From: Victivallaceae bacterium
GTDB lineage: Bacteria; Verrucomicrobiota; Lentisphaeria; Victivallales; Victivallaceae
Length of the DNA stretch: 64,000 nucleotides
Direction: 5' to 3'
Assembly: GCA_024405735.1 (NCBI GenBank)
Contig: JAKSOF010000006.1
Coordinates: 1 to 64,000, forward strand
Every line of letters starts with the position of its first letter. The first letter of the stretch is position 1. The position numbers and the translations under genes were made by a program. Below the pieces are notes generated by a model that was given only the letters and a program-made list of their open reading frames with translations, searched no databases and was not told where the DNA came from. Shown in pieces: positions 8,731-17,425 of this stretch.

Positions 8731-10518
8731 TTATTTTTGCGGATGGGCGATATTCCACTCGGCGACCAACCGGGCGAAGCGGCTTTGAGGTGCGGTGAGA
8801 AGTTTCCGGCACGCGCCAGACTCCGCAATGTTTCCCCCTTCGAGCAAAAAAACATCGTCGGCGATGGAGGAAATGAAATTCAGATTGTGGTCGATCAGTA
8901 TCATGGTCATCGAGCCTTTCAGCGCGCGCAACGCGGGCAGTAAGTGCGATTGGATCATACTGCCGTCGATGCCGGCGGAGGGTTCGTCGATCAGCAAAAG
9001 TTCCGGTTTCATAAGGGACGCGCGGCTGAGTGCGAGAAGTTTTCTCTGCCCTCCGGAAAGATTGTCCGCGCCTAATGTAAGTTTGTGATCCGCAATGGTT
9101 TCCGGCTTGACGTCAAGCAGTTGCGGCAACCGGAATTTCTGACAGGCGGCGGTGATTTCCGCATCGGAGGCACCGGGGCATTGCAGATGGAAATTGTCGC
9201 GTATCGTCCCCTGAATAAAAAGAGGAAATTGCGAAATCATCACGCAACGGGCGCGGTAATCGCTCTCACGGATGGCGAAAACGTCTTTTCCCGCAACGCG
9301 GATGTTGCCGGATTGCGGCAGATAAAGACGGCAGAGCAGTTTGAAAATCGTCGATTTGCCGCCGCCGGAGGGGGAAACGAGCGCACCGCATTTCCCCGGC
9401 GCGAGAAAGAAAGTGATATGCTTCAAAACATTTTGTCCGGCGTCGTAGGCAAATGAAACATCCCGCAATTCGACGGAGGGGAGATTTCCGGCAGGGAAAG
9501 ACTTCTCCCCGTCGGGAAGCCGGGATTTCCGACGGAAAAGATCGACGATTTTCCGGATATAAGGCTCCTGATCCTTGATGTTGTTGTACATCTGCTGAAG
9601 TTTATTCAAGTGATTGAACATCAACGGGATCAGCAAAATCGCGGCGACGAGGTCGCGGACGACGGGACTTTGCGCGTCGTAGTGGCACAAAACCGAAACG
9701 ACGATCGCGAATTGAAAAAGGAGGATGAGAAGCGACATCGAATAGCGGCTCGCGATATGCAACAGCATCGCCTTGTCCATCCGGAGCGCCAATTGGTGCT
9801 GGATCTTGAACATCGCTTGCATCCGGCGTTTCAAAGCATCCATCAGATGCAGTTCGACGGGTGCGTGCAAGTCGTTGAGCGTTTCATCGTTGATCTCCTT
9901 GCAACTTTCGCGCACTTTGGTATAGGCGCGGGCGATGAGTTTGCCGAAATACCAGGTCAAAAACGGCTGAACCGCCATCCCGCCGACCAAAAGTAGCGTG
10001 AGCCAAAGCGGCAGATGGATGTTGTCAAGCGCGTCAAAGAGAAAGAGCAGTCCGACGGTCAATCCTCCGCCGTAATAAAGCGGAAACGCGATCAATTCCA
10101 GAATCGTGGCGGCGACGCCGCGCCCCGCATTGAGATTCAGCAAGTTTTCGCCGCCGGAATTCTCCTTGAAACAGTCGGGATCGAGCGACAGGATCGCTTC
10201 GTGCGTGAAACAAAAGGCGTCGCGGTCGAGGCGGTCTTTCAGCAAACGGTCTAAAACGTCGTTGACGACGGCAAAGAGAAACTGGACGACGCCGACGCCG
10301 AGAAAGAGCAATGCGGCACGGCGAAAGGTGTGCCATTCGCCGATCGTCCCGGCGAGATTGCCGGTCAATTGCGGCATCGCCATCGCGAGCGTTTCGGCGA
10401 AAAAGCCGAGAAGCAGCGTTACGGCGAGAAGTTTTTTCTGCCGCCGGAAATAAATTTTGGTCAGAAACCAGAGTTGTCTGAAAACCGCGAACTCATACCA
10501 AAAATGATTGGACTTCAT
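8731..10518 (-). CDS. ABC transporter, fused membrane and ATPase domains
   Basis: A half-size ABC exporter of 595 residues. The N-terminal half has the transmembrane helices of a type IV exporter (first around FRRQKKLLAVTLLLGFF, others around residues 80-120, 170-205 and 265-310). The C-terminal ATPase has Walker A SPSGGGKST, signature LSGGQRKLLALSRA, Walker B ELLLIDEPSAG and an H-loop in LIDHNL. There is no N-terminal C39 peptidase domain. The ATG at 10518 overlaps the GT9 gene by 26 bp; an earlier start would overlap it by 167 bp. As the last gene of the radical SAM cluster it may export the modified product; substrate unproven. Confidence 0.88.
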   Translation of the reverse strand: MKSNHFWYEFAVFRQLWFLTKIYFRRQKKLLAVTLLLGFFAETLAMAMPQLTGNLAGTIGEWHTFRRAALLFLGVGVVQFLFAVVNDVLDRLLKDRLDRDAFCFTHEAILSLDPDCFKENSGGENLLNLNAGRGVAATILELIAFPLYYGGGLTVGLLFLFDALDNIHLPLWLTLLLVGGMAVQPFLTWYFGKLIARAYTKVRESCKEINDETLNDLHAPVELHLMDALKRRMQAMFKIQHQLALRMDKAMLLHIASRYSMSLLILLFQFAIVVSVLCHYDAQSPVVRDLVAAILLIPLMFNHLNKLQQMYNNIKDQEPYIRKIVDLFRRKSRLPDGEKSFPAGNLPSVELRDVSFAYDAGQNVLKHITFFLAPGKCGALVSPSGGGKSTIFKLLCRLYLPQSGNIRVAGKDVFAIRESDYRARCVMISQFPLFIQGTIRDNFHLQCPGASDAEITAACQKFRLPQLLDVKPETIADHKLTLGADNLSGGQRKLLALSRASLMKPELLLIDEPSAGIDGSMIQSHLLPALRALKGSMTMILIDHNLNFISSIADDVFLLEGGNIAESGACRKLLTAPQSRFARLVAEWNIAHPQK

Positions 10519-12481
10519 ACCAAACCTTTTCGCAAGTAAAATCTTTCCGGCAATCCATCGCTTTGCATTGACGGCACGTTTCATAGGCGGCACAATCGGC
10601 GTGGATGACCTTGTGCCGTGCTCCGGCATAAGGCGCCCACGTGAGATGCGTGTCCTCAAAACAAATCGTCACACTGCGGCAGTCGCAGGCGCGGACAAGG
10701 TGCATCACGCCGGTATCGTTGCCGATGGCGAAGCCCCGGCGCTGACAGGAGAATGCAAGCGCGGCGATCGCAGTCAACGGCAAATTGACGGCAGTCCTGA
10801 ATCCGGCGGATTCCGCGGCAGAGCGATATAAATCTTTTTCCTGCGGACCAAGTACGAAAAGCGGTTGCTTTCCGGCATTTTTGAGTTTAACGGCAAGCTG
10901 AAGATAGTTTTCGACGCCCCAGTCTTTGAATTTACTGCTTGCGCCGGGGACGATCAATACCGTTTCGCGGGTGAAAAGGTCACGGACAAGGGCAAAATCG
11001 ACGCAAAGCGTGTTTTCGCCGAGCGAGATCGCATCGCAGTGATATTCCGGCTCGACGAGGCGGATCAGCGCCGCGCCCTGCTCGGTGACACTGGTGTAAC
11101 GGCGAAGTTTCACGTCATCCCACATCGTCAAAGGGAGATATTTGGTAAAGACTTTCTTGCAAACGGCTTCGGGGAAGTCGATCTGTTCGTAGCCGTAAGC
11201 CGCATCGTAGCGCATCTTGCGGAGCAATTCGAGAGACGCGGTATCATAGCGGTAATTGAAAACGGCGTCGTATCCGGCGTCGGGAAGCGCAGTATCTTTG
11301 CCTTTGAAGTCGATCACGCGGTCGGCAAAAGCGTACGCTTCAAAAAAAGGTTTCAGCGTTTCCGTTGCAAAAACGGTAATGTTGCAGGGAGCGTAGATTT
11401 TTGCCGCCGCTTCGATGGCATCGATGTTGACGATGGCGTCGCCGATGCGGTCCTGCATCAGAAAGGCGACATTTTTCATTTCCGGCATCGGCAGGGCAAG
11501 TTTTGCAAAAAGTTTGCGGACGACCGCTTCCACGGAAACGTGTCCGATGCAAGTTTTCTGGCAGGTGTTGCACTTTTCTTCACAAGCACAAGGAGGCATG
11601 ACAAGAGAATGGATCGGCTCCTCGTAGGGATACCAATTAAATGCCGAGCCGGTGGCGATAATGTGGATCGTCTTGCGGTGAAATGCCGATGCGAAGTGCA
11701 TGGGACCTGAATCGTTGCCGATGATGAGTTCCGCTTTATTGATAACGTACCCCAGTTGCGCAAAAGGCAGGGTGTCCAGCACAAGACAGCCGCAGTTTTG
11801 CAAATCGGGGACAAGCCGCCGGTCTTGCGGTCCGATGGCGAAAACGGCATCGATACCGGATTTTTTCAGCGTTTTGGCGACGGCGAGATATTTTGTGATT
11901 GGCCAGTATTTATACAAACCGCTGGTGCCGGGGAGGAAAAGAACGAATTTTTGCGGCAGTTTTTCTTTACATGGCTCCTGATGATACGTTTCCGGCGTGA
12001 GCACGGGATAGACAAAACTGAAACCGGGATCGACCAATCGTATCGGCTCCGCCATCTGCTCGCAGACGGTGCGGTATTTCTTGAGCGTGACGTTGTCCCA
12101 GTATTCCTGACTGACCCACTTGTCGAAATGCGTTTTGCACATTTCTTTGGTAATCATGCAACATTCCGAGCCGTAGCGGACTTTACACTTGAGTTTATCC
12201 TGCAACTCCAGATAAACGGGGCGGTACGTAAGATTGAAAATCACATCGAATTCCGTGTCGGGTGGTACAAAGCCGGAAAGATCGAGGTCGCCGTGGACGC
12301 CGCCTTTTAAAACGACTACTTCATCGACCCAGACGGAATTTTTCAGGAGTTCAGCAATCAAGGGGATCGCGAAAACGGTGATGCGGCAGGGCGCATAAAT
12401 TTTTTTGAGGTGTTCAATTTGATTGATACAGCAGATCACGTCGCCGAGCGGCGTGAGGGGAATGTAGGCGATGTTTTTCAT
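10493..12481 (-). CDS. Tandem GT9 (heptosyltransferase-like) glycosyltransferase
   Basis: A 662-residue protein made of two glycosyltransferase family 9 domains. Residues ~1-330 begin MKNIAYIPLTPLGDVI and contain GNDSGPMHFASA; residues ~335-662 begin MKNVAFLMQDRIGDAI and contain GNDTGVMHLVRA. Both halves share IYAPCxITVFA, so this is an internal duplication and fusion. GT9 enzymes use ADP-heptose or related nucleotide sugars and usually build LPS core; here the gene sits between an amidohydrolase and an ABC exporter in a cluster with radical SAM enzymes. A Cys-rich stretch (CACEEKCNTCQKTC) lies near the end of domain 1. Whether it glycosylates a lipid or the cluster peptide is open. Confidence 0.85.
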   Translation of the reverse strand: MKNIAYIPLTPLGDVICCINQIEHLKKIYAPCRITVFAIPLIAELLKNSVWVDEVVVLKGGVHGDLDLSGFVPPDTEFDVIFNLTYRPVYLELQDKLKCKVRYGSECCMITKEMCKTHFDKWVSQEYWDNVTLKKYRTVCEQMAEPIRLVDPGFSFVYPVLTPETYHQEPCKEKLPQKFVLFLPGTSGLYKYWPITKYLAVAKTLKKSGIDAVFAIGPQDRRLVPDLQNCGCLVLDTLPFAQLGYVINKAELIIGNDSGPMHFASAFHRKTIHIIATGSAFNWYPYEEPIHSLVMPPCACEEKCNTCQKTCIGHVSVEAVVRKLFAKLALPMPEMKNVAFLMQDRIGDAIVNIDAIEAAAKIYAPCNITVFATETLKPFFEAYAFADRVIDFKGKDTALPDAGYDAVFNYRYDTASLELLRKMRYDAAYGYEQIDFPEAVCKKVFTKYLPLTMWDDVKLRRYTSVTEQGAALIRLVEPEYHCDAISLGENTLCVDFALVRDLFTRETVLIVPGASSKFKDWGVENYLQLAVKLKNAGKQPLFVLGPQEKDLYRSAAESAGFRTAVNLPLTAIAALAFSCQRRGFAIGNDTGVMHLVRACDCRSVTICFEDTHLTWAPYAGARHKVIHADCAAYETCRQCKAMDCRKDFTCEKVWYEVQSFLV

Positions 12482-12500
12482 TTCATTAAACCTGTATTGG

Positions 12501-12622
12501 GAACCACGAATAAACGCGAATTTACGCGAATGTTTTGTATCAAGTTCCGACTTCGCACACGTTGACTCATGTTTCCCGTTTTCTTTTTTTATTTGTATTC
12601 ATTCGCGTCTATTCGCGGTTCT
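12501..12622. repeat. Inverted-repeat element with CGCGAAT heptamers
   Basis: GAACCACGAATAAACGCGAAT at the left (12501-12521, followed by another TTACGCGAAT) is the inverse of ATTCGCGTCTATTCGCGGTTC at the right (about 12601-12622), with 3 or fewer mismatches and a ~70-bp centre. Such CGAAT-heptamer repeats occur between genes in many bacterial genomes. The right arm supplies the last seven codons and stop of the upstream amidohydrolase gene, so the element is inserted inside the operon. Confidence 0.75.
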
Positions 12623-13360
12623 CAAAAACTCCATAAAATTGCGGTGCAACACCTTTTCCGAGGCGAAGCCTTTCAGCGTCCGCCGTAAATAATTTGTCAG
12701 CGAAACATTGAAAAGGCGTTGCTGAACGGGGATGTCGCTCCCGAAAAGGATCCTCTCCTCTCTTGCTCCGGCATCAATCCATTGCCGGACAACATCCGCA
12801 TGGCAGTAGGCGCAATCGACGAAAACGTTGTCGTAATGATTGACGGCATCGGGGACGGCGGCAGAAGGTTTGCCGTGGGCGAGATCGAATTTCACGGACG
12901 GAAATTTCCGGCAAAAGGGAAGATACGCCGTGATCGGATTTGCCTCGCCGTCATCGTCGCCTCCCGTATGGATTTGCACGGGGAATCGCCGCTCGCGGGC
13001 GATCGACAAAATACGGCGCAATAAATTCGGATGACGGAGCCACGGCGTTTCGCCGCCGTGAAGTTTGAAACCCTCATAAAAATCCGGCAATTTTTCAAGA
13101 TTCCGGTCGCGTTTCAGATATTCGTCGGTGATCCAAAAAAAGGCGTGCGCGCGGTTTCCGGCAAGCCGGATCACTTCCTCCGCTTCGCGGTGCATCACCT
13201 TGCCGTCAAAATCCCAAATGGCATTGGTCGAGGAAAAGATAAACTCCGTTACATTCGCCCGTTTCAGGATGCCGAAAATCCGGCAGGGCGAATAATAGAC
13301 GGGCTTTTCGAATCCCTTGCGGGGAAAGTAACCCACGTGAACGTGCGCGTCGCAGATCAT
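12599..13360 (-). CDS. Amidohydrolase_2-like TIM-barrel hydrolase
   Basis: A 253-residue metal-dependent hydrolase-like protein. The N-terminal metal motif HxH is in CDAHVHVGYF (His5, His7); later ligands are the His in VQIHTGGDD, the His in DLAHGKPS and the Asp in ILFGSDIPVQQ. This pattern fits the Amidohydro_2/TatD-like group, which includes decarboxylases and hydrolases; the substrate cannot be told. Its ATG overlaps the radical SAM gene stop by 4 bp. The C-terminal residues RTANRRE come from an inserted intergenic repeat, so the original terminus was probably slightly different. Confidence 0.8.
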   Translation of the reverse strand: MICDAHVHVGYFPRKGFEKPVYYSPCRIFGILKRANVTEFIFSSTNAIWDFDGKVMHREAEEVIRLAGNRAHAFFWITDEYLKRDRNLEKLPDFYEGFKLHGGETPWLRHPNLLRRILSIARERRFPVQIHTGGDDDGEANPITAYLPFCRKFPSVKFDLAHGKPSAAVPDAVNHYDNVFVDCAYCHADVVRQWIDAGAREERILFGSDIPVQQRLFNVSLTNYLRRTLKGFASEKVLHRNFMEFLRTANRRE

Positions 13361-14820
13361 TTTTTAGCGTGTTCCGCGCGGTACTCGCGTTCCAGTTTCG
13401 CGTGCAATTCATCGACGATCTCGTGGTTGAGGTGCGCGACCTTGCAGAAATGCGGTGCGACCTTGAGCATGTCGCCCGTCTCATTGAAATTGCGGACAAG
13501 ACACATCGAGCAGTAGTTGCGGTCTTCACAATGAATGCACTGCGGAATATCCTTGCCGCGCAGTCCGCGCAAGTATTTGATCTGCGGAGAGTTTTCCCAC
13601 ACGTCGCGGAGACTTTGCTTATAGCAGTTGCCGAGCGGGAAATCCTGAAATCCCGAACAGGCGTAATAATTGCCGTCGGCATTGAGACACATCTTGTCGG
13701 TCCCGGCGCCGCAAAGGTGATCTTCGGCGCGTTCTTCCGGGGGACGCAGTTCATCTTTGACGTCGGGGTTGAAATACTCTTTCATCATCGGCACGTCACG
13801 GAGAATAATGTCTTCCAAGAGACACTTCGTCTGCGGAAGCGTCAGCCGGTTGACGAGATTGCTGTCGTCGTGATCGGCTTTTGCCATCATGATGAAATCG
13901 GTCTGGGCAAACATATGCATCGATTCCGCATACTTCATCACGTCAAGGTATCCCTCGAAATTTTTCCGCATCGTAGGGCAACTGATGGTGACGGGTACGT
14001 TGGCTTTGTAGAGTTTTTCAATAGCGGTTTTGGTTTCCAGCCAAGAGCCTTTGCGTTGCGTGATGCTGTCGTGAATGGCGGGATCCATACTGTAAAGGGA
14101 AACTTGCACGGCGCAATCCATTTCTTTGAGGAGCGCGATTTTGGCATCATCGCAGAGCGTCAGATTGGAAAGCACCGCCACGGTGCAGTCTTTGCTCCGG
14201 ATATAGCGGACGATCTTGTCGAAATCGGGGTGAAGCATACACTCGCCGCCGGAAAGTCCGACATGCAAACCGCCCATCTCGCGGAATTCGTCGATCACTT
14301 CGCAAATTTTTTCATAGGGGAGAAAAAGCGGATTGTATTCCGGTACATAGCAATGGACGCAACGCTCGGTGCACGCTTGGGTGATGTCAAGTTGAATGTC
14401 AAAAAGCGTCGGGTTTTCCTCAAAATACTTTTTGAGGACGGTCTGCGGCATTTTTTCCGCTTCCTCTTGGGTGACGGGAGTGGTGTCGCGTTCCGTTTTG
14501 GGATTCGGCATATCGTAACGGAAAGAGACTTCCTGCGCGTCCAACTCGGCGGGGATATTTCCGGCGAGAACGGCGCCCGCCGCGATCATGGGGGCGATGA
14601 ATTCCTCAAAGTCCGCCGCGATCTCTGCGGGATCGGCGTCCGTATAAACGCCGCAAATGTTTTTGATGATTTCCGCTTTTTCGCGCGGTTCACGGGTGAT
14701 GAAGCGCATAAAAACTTCCGCACCGTCAAACATCTCATCATAGGAATTCAGTTTATGAAAGACGTAGGTGAAATCTCCATAGTTGCGGACGAATGTATTT
14801 TTAGAAAGACGGATCAGCAT
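13357..14820 (-). CDS. Radical SAM/SPASM protein with PqqD-like N-terminus (A)
   Basis: A 487-residue radical SAM enzyme of the peptide-maturase type. Residues ~1-90 look like a PqqD-type peptide-binding (RRE) domain. The AdoMet iron-sulfur motif is CTERCVHC (Cys150, 154, 157), followed by the GGE motif LSGGECMLHP. The SPASM region has about nine cysteines, including HLCGAGTDKMC, YACSGF, CIHCEDRNYCSMC and a final PHFC after NFNETGD, enough for two auxiliary clusters. The ATG at 14820 is inside the end of gene B (7-bp overlap), so the two are translationally coupled. A likely role is thioether or other side-chain crosslinking of the 46-aa peptide at 17426; substrate is inferred from location. 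Confidence 0.85.
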   Translation of the reverse strand: MLIRLSKNTFVRNYGDFTYVFHKLNSYDEMFDGAEVFMRFITREPREKAEIIKNICGVYTDADPAEIAADFEEFIAPMIAAGAVLAGNIPAELDAQEVSFRYDMPNPKTERDTTPVTQEEAEKMPQTVLKKYFEENPTLFDIQLDITQACTERCVHCYVPEYNPLFLPYEKICEVIDEFREMGGLHVGLSGGECMLHPDFDKIVRYIRSKDCTVAVLSNLTLCDDAKIALLKEMDCAVQVSLYSMDPAIHDSITQRKGSWLETKTAIEKLYKANVPVTISCPTMRKNFEGYLDVMKYAESMHMFAQTDFIMMAKADHDDSNLVNRLTLPQTKCLLEDIILRDVPMMKEYFNPDVKDELRPPEERAEDHLCGAGTDKMCLNADGNYYACSGFQDFPLGNCYKQSLRDVWENSPQIKYLRGLRGKDIPQCIHCEDRNYCSMCLVRNFNETGDMLKVAPHFCKVAHLNHEIVDELHAKLEREYRAEHAKK

Positions 14821-16205
14821 GATGATTTTCCCTTGCAAAGTTGATATTTGATTTTCGGTTCCATACAGTATACAGGTCGGTGTTTGTATAAATCACCTGT
14901 TTCATTGAAATTGGCGGCGGGACACGCCATGCAAAAACACCTGTTGGTACATTTGAAACACTCTGGGAAATCCCGCTGTTTAAGATCGCGGAGTTTTTCA
15001 GCAAGCTCACTGTGCCATGCTTCCTGCATCGTGTCGTGATAGCAATTACCGAGGATAAGTCCGCGACCGGCTGTACATGGATAATAATTTCCAGATGCAT
15101 CTAGGCGTAATTTTATTGTGCAGATTTCGCACATTGGATCATCAAGCTGTTTATCAAATTTTCCTGGGCCCCATGGATTGCTGCTTTGGCAATTAGAGAG
15201 ATAGTCGCGCATTTGTGCTGCATTCAAGCCGTGATCCAAATTGCCGCAGTCGTGATTGACTTTTGCCAGCAATGTGGCATTGCTACTGAATTTATAATTC
15301 TGATCCGCACAAAATTCTTCAACCATGTGCCATGAATCAAAATTCTTTTTCAGTACCGGAGTATTGATCTTCATAGGAACATTGTATTTTCGCATTAATT
15401 CAATCCCGCGCACAGTCTCCTTAAAAGAGCCGGGACGGCGGGTAATAGCGTCATGGATTTCCGGGATCATACTATAAACGCTGGTCTGCAGATATTTGAT
15501 GCGTACGTCCGCAAGCGTTTTTACAATTTCTTCATTCAGTAGCGTTAGATTGGATAAAACCGTAATCATTAGATCGCATTTCCGCGCATAGCGCAGGATC
15601 TCGCAAAATTGCGGATGACACATCGGTTCACCGCCGGAAAATTCCACTTCCAATCCGCCCATGGCACGGTATTCGTCAATGACCTTGCAGATGACATCAA
15701 AAGATAATGTGTTGGTTCCATATTCCGGAACGTAGCAATGAACGCAACGTTCTGTACACGTATCGGTTAAATCAATATGTAGAGAAGTAATTTGTTTACG
15801 CGCAATCAGAAAATCATTGATGAGTGAAAAATCATCGTTTTCTTCTTTTTTATCTGCTTTAGCGGGGGATGATCGTGTCATTTCCACTTCGGCTTCCGCT
15901 TCGGTATAATAGCGGAACTCCGGTTCTTGGGCGGTCAACTCTTCAGGTGTGTCGCCAGTCAACACAGCTCCCTGCAGTGATTGGATAAAATCGGCAAAAT
16001 CCGGCGCAATCTCTTCCTGAGTACAATCATAGAATTTGGCAATTTTGGCAACGATAGCTTTATCTGTCTGCGGTTTACAAGAAATGAAACGTAAGAATGG
16101 CTCTGCATCCTGCAAAAAGAATTTTGCATCATTACGTTGATTGACGATCTCCGACATATTGTCAAAGTGCCGGACAAAGGTGTGATTGGATAGTTGTAAA
16201 AACAT
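14814..16205 (-). CDS. Radical SAM/SPASM protein with PqqD-like N-terminus (B)
   Basis: A 463-residue paralogue of the neighbouring gene, with the AdoMet cluster cysteines at the same positions (150, 154, 157 in CTERCVHCYVPEY) and GGE in FSGGEPMCHP. It has the same PqqD-like N-terminal ~85 residues and a SPASM end with CEICTIK, YPCTAGR, CFKCTNRCFCMACPA, NFNETGD and VYC. Base composition is lower in GC than gene A, so the pair may have separate histories rather than being a recent duplication. It starts 3 bp after the AT-rich membrane protein gene ends. Two different maturases suggest either two chemistries or two substrates. Confidence 0.85.
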   Translation of the reverse strand: MFLQLSNHTFVRHFDNMSEIVNQRNDAKFFLQDAEPFLRFISCKPQTDKAIVAKIAKFYDCTQEEIAPDFADFIQSLQGAVLTGDTPEELTAQEPEFRYYTEAEAEVEMTRSSPAKADKKEENDDFSLINDFLIARKQITSLHIDLTDTCTERCVHCYVPEYGTNTLSFDVICKVIDEYRAMGGLEVEFSGGEPMCHPQFCEILRYARKCDLMITVLSNLTLLNEEIVKTLADVRIKYLQTSVYSMIPEIHDAITRRPGSFKETVRGIELMRKYNVPMKINTPVLKKNFDSWHMVEEFCADQNYKFSSNATLLAKVNHDCGNLDHGLNAAQMRDYLSNCQSSNPWGPGKFDKQLDDPMCEICTIKLRLDASGNYYPCTAGRGLILGNCYHDTMQEAWHSELAEKLRDLKQRDFPECFKCTNRCFCMACPAANFNETGDLYKHRPVYCMEPKIKYQLCKGKSSC

Positions 16206-16208
16206 AGT

Positions 16209-16994
16209 TCACCTTTTCCGTGGCTTGAATTTATGATGTGAAAAAAAGTAAGTAACAACACACAACAATATTATAATTACAAGAACCGCAATTGTTCTTT
16301 GTAAAGTGCTATCTGTACTAAAATAAATTCGGAATTCGTTTTCACAACAAAAAATTATATACGGAATGAAAATAAAAAATAAACCAATAAATACAATAAC
16401 GATTCCTATCCAACAATTTACCGTTGATGGTGATGTTGAATCAGCCTTAAAAAAACAGAACCAATGCTTTTTTACAAGCGATTTATCTTTGTGATATGTT
16501 TTGCCGTCTATTGCAATATCATATTCTTTTGCGACATAGTTTTCTTGTAAATATTTAAATTGCAATTCAACCGGTAGAATATTTTCCAAAATATCAATTT
16601 TTCTCTCGTAAATTTCTGTCCAATATTTAGACCCTTTAGACATTGCCAACCAAAGCGTCCCTGATATCATCAGTATACTTCCAAGGAGCAAACTTGTTAA
16701 ACTATCTTTCAGCGTAAATTGTGAAATCGGAGTACTCAGTATAGAATAAAAATAAAAAACTCCACTTCCGGTCAACAGCAAAATAATAAATGCGGAAAGA
16801 AAAATAGAGCGTTGCCACAGTGTGGTAATTTCCAGTTCACGACTATTATATAGTTGTTCCCAGATTTTCCAAGCGACAGCATTGGAATCAATGTGTATTT
16901 CCTTGCCGTCTGTTAAAATATTTACCGAGGAAGATGCATTTTCTGTTTTTGTCTGGACAACAATGCTCTGGTTATTTCCGCAGATATTACCCAT
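16209..16994 (-). CDS. AT-rich four-helix membrane protein
   Basis: Function unknown. The 261-residue product is strikingly AT-rich against its GC-rich neighbours. It has a soluble N-terminus of ~60 residues, hydrophobic segments at about 63-86 (SIFLSAFIILLLTGSG), 98-117, 192-215 and 232-252, and a soluble central stretch with YWTEIYERKIDILENILP. The layout of two membrane helices followed by an amphipathic Trp/Tyr-rich helix ending in a Leu-Pro resembles RipA-type membrane proteins, but this is only a tentative likeness. It is tightly packed (3-bp gaps on both sides) in the radical SAM operon. A self-immunity role would fit the context but is speculation. Confidence 0.7.
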   Translation of the reverse strand: MGNICGNNQSIVVQTKTENASSSVNILTDGKEIHIDSNAVAWKIWEQLYNSRELEITTLWQRSIFLSAFIILLLTGSGVFYFYSILSTPISQFTLKDSLTSLLLGSILMISGTLWLAMSKGSKYWTEIYERKIDILENILPVELQFKYLQENYVAKEYDIAIDGKTYHKDKSLVKKHWFCFFKADSTSPSTVNCWIGIVIVFIGLFFIFIPYIIFCCENEFRIYFSTDSTLQRTIAVLVIIILLCVVTYFFSHHKFKPRKR

Positions 16995-16997
16995 TTT

Positions 16998-17312
16998 TCA
17001 CCACTGATATTTTTTAATTTCAGCAAACCATATCGGATTGAAAACAATCATATTGCCCTTTCGCGATACAACATCTCCGTATTGTTGAGGCGCAGTACTG
17101 GTCATAGAGCGAAGCGTAGTCCTTGGTGAGGCTGCCGGGGCGGGAAGATTGCTCAATCCGACAAGGAATTGCTGTTCCGTCATAGTTTGATTGGGGGCAT
17201 TCAGCAACATAGCAATCGCTTGATGGATAGTAGAGGCAGGATTTGCAGCCCGACTTGCTGTTAATTCCGGGATGTCATATCGTGCAACCGTTTGTTTTTT
17301 TGTATGTGCCAT
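16998..17312 (-). CDS. Small basic protein, possible winged helix
   Basis: Function unknown. The 104-residue product has a Lys/Thr-rich start (MAHTKKQTVARYDIPEL), a helical region STIHQAIAMLLNAPN, a TMTEQQFLVGL segment and an aromatic end (NMIVFNPIWFAEIKKYQW). The order helix, helix-turn-helix-like, then beta strands resembles a small winged-helix domain, which is inference. It has no cysteine, so it is unlikely to be a second Cys-crosslinked substrate, but its leader-like N-terminus keeps that possibility open for another modification. The ATG at 17312 follows AGAGAGAA; an in-frame start upstream at 17396 lies across a hairpin. Confidence 0.6.
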   Translation of the reverse strand: MAHTKKQTVARYDIPELTASRAANPASTIHQAIAMLLNAPNQTMTEQQFLVGLSNLPAPAASPRTTLRSMTSTAPQQYGDVVSRKGNMIVFNPIWFAEIKKYQW

Positions 17313-17347
17313 AACTGTATTCTCTCTGATCGGTTTTTGAGGGAAAT

Positions 17348-17382
17348 CCCCTCTTTCGCCCGTTTTGTGGGAGGAAGAGGGG
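17348..17382 (-). other. Hairpin between peptide gene and operon genes
   Basis: CCCCTCTT (17348-17355) and AAGAGGGG (17375-17382) form an 8-bp stem around a 19-nt loop. There is no T-run after it on the minus strand, so it is not a standard terminator. It sits between the 46-codon gene and the rest of the operon, where a stability or partial-termination hairpin would raise peptide output over enzyme output. Confidence 0.5.
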
Positions 17383-17425
17383 TGTCTTGTCATCAAATCA
17401 ACAACAAGCCTGATGGTTACGTGCC

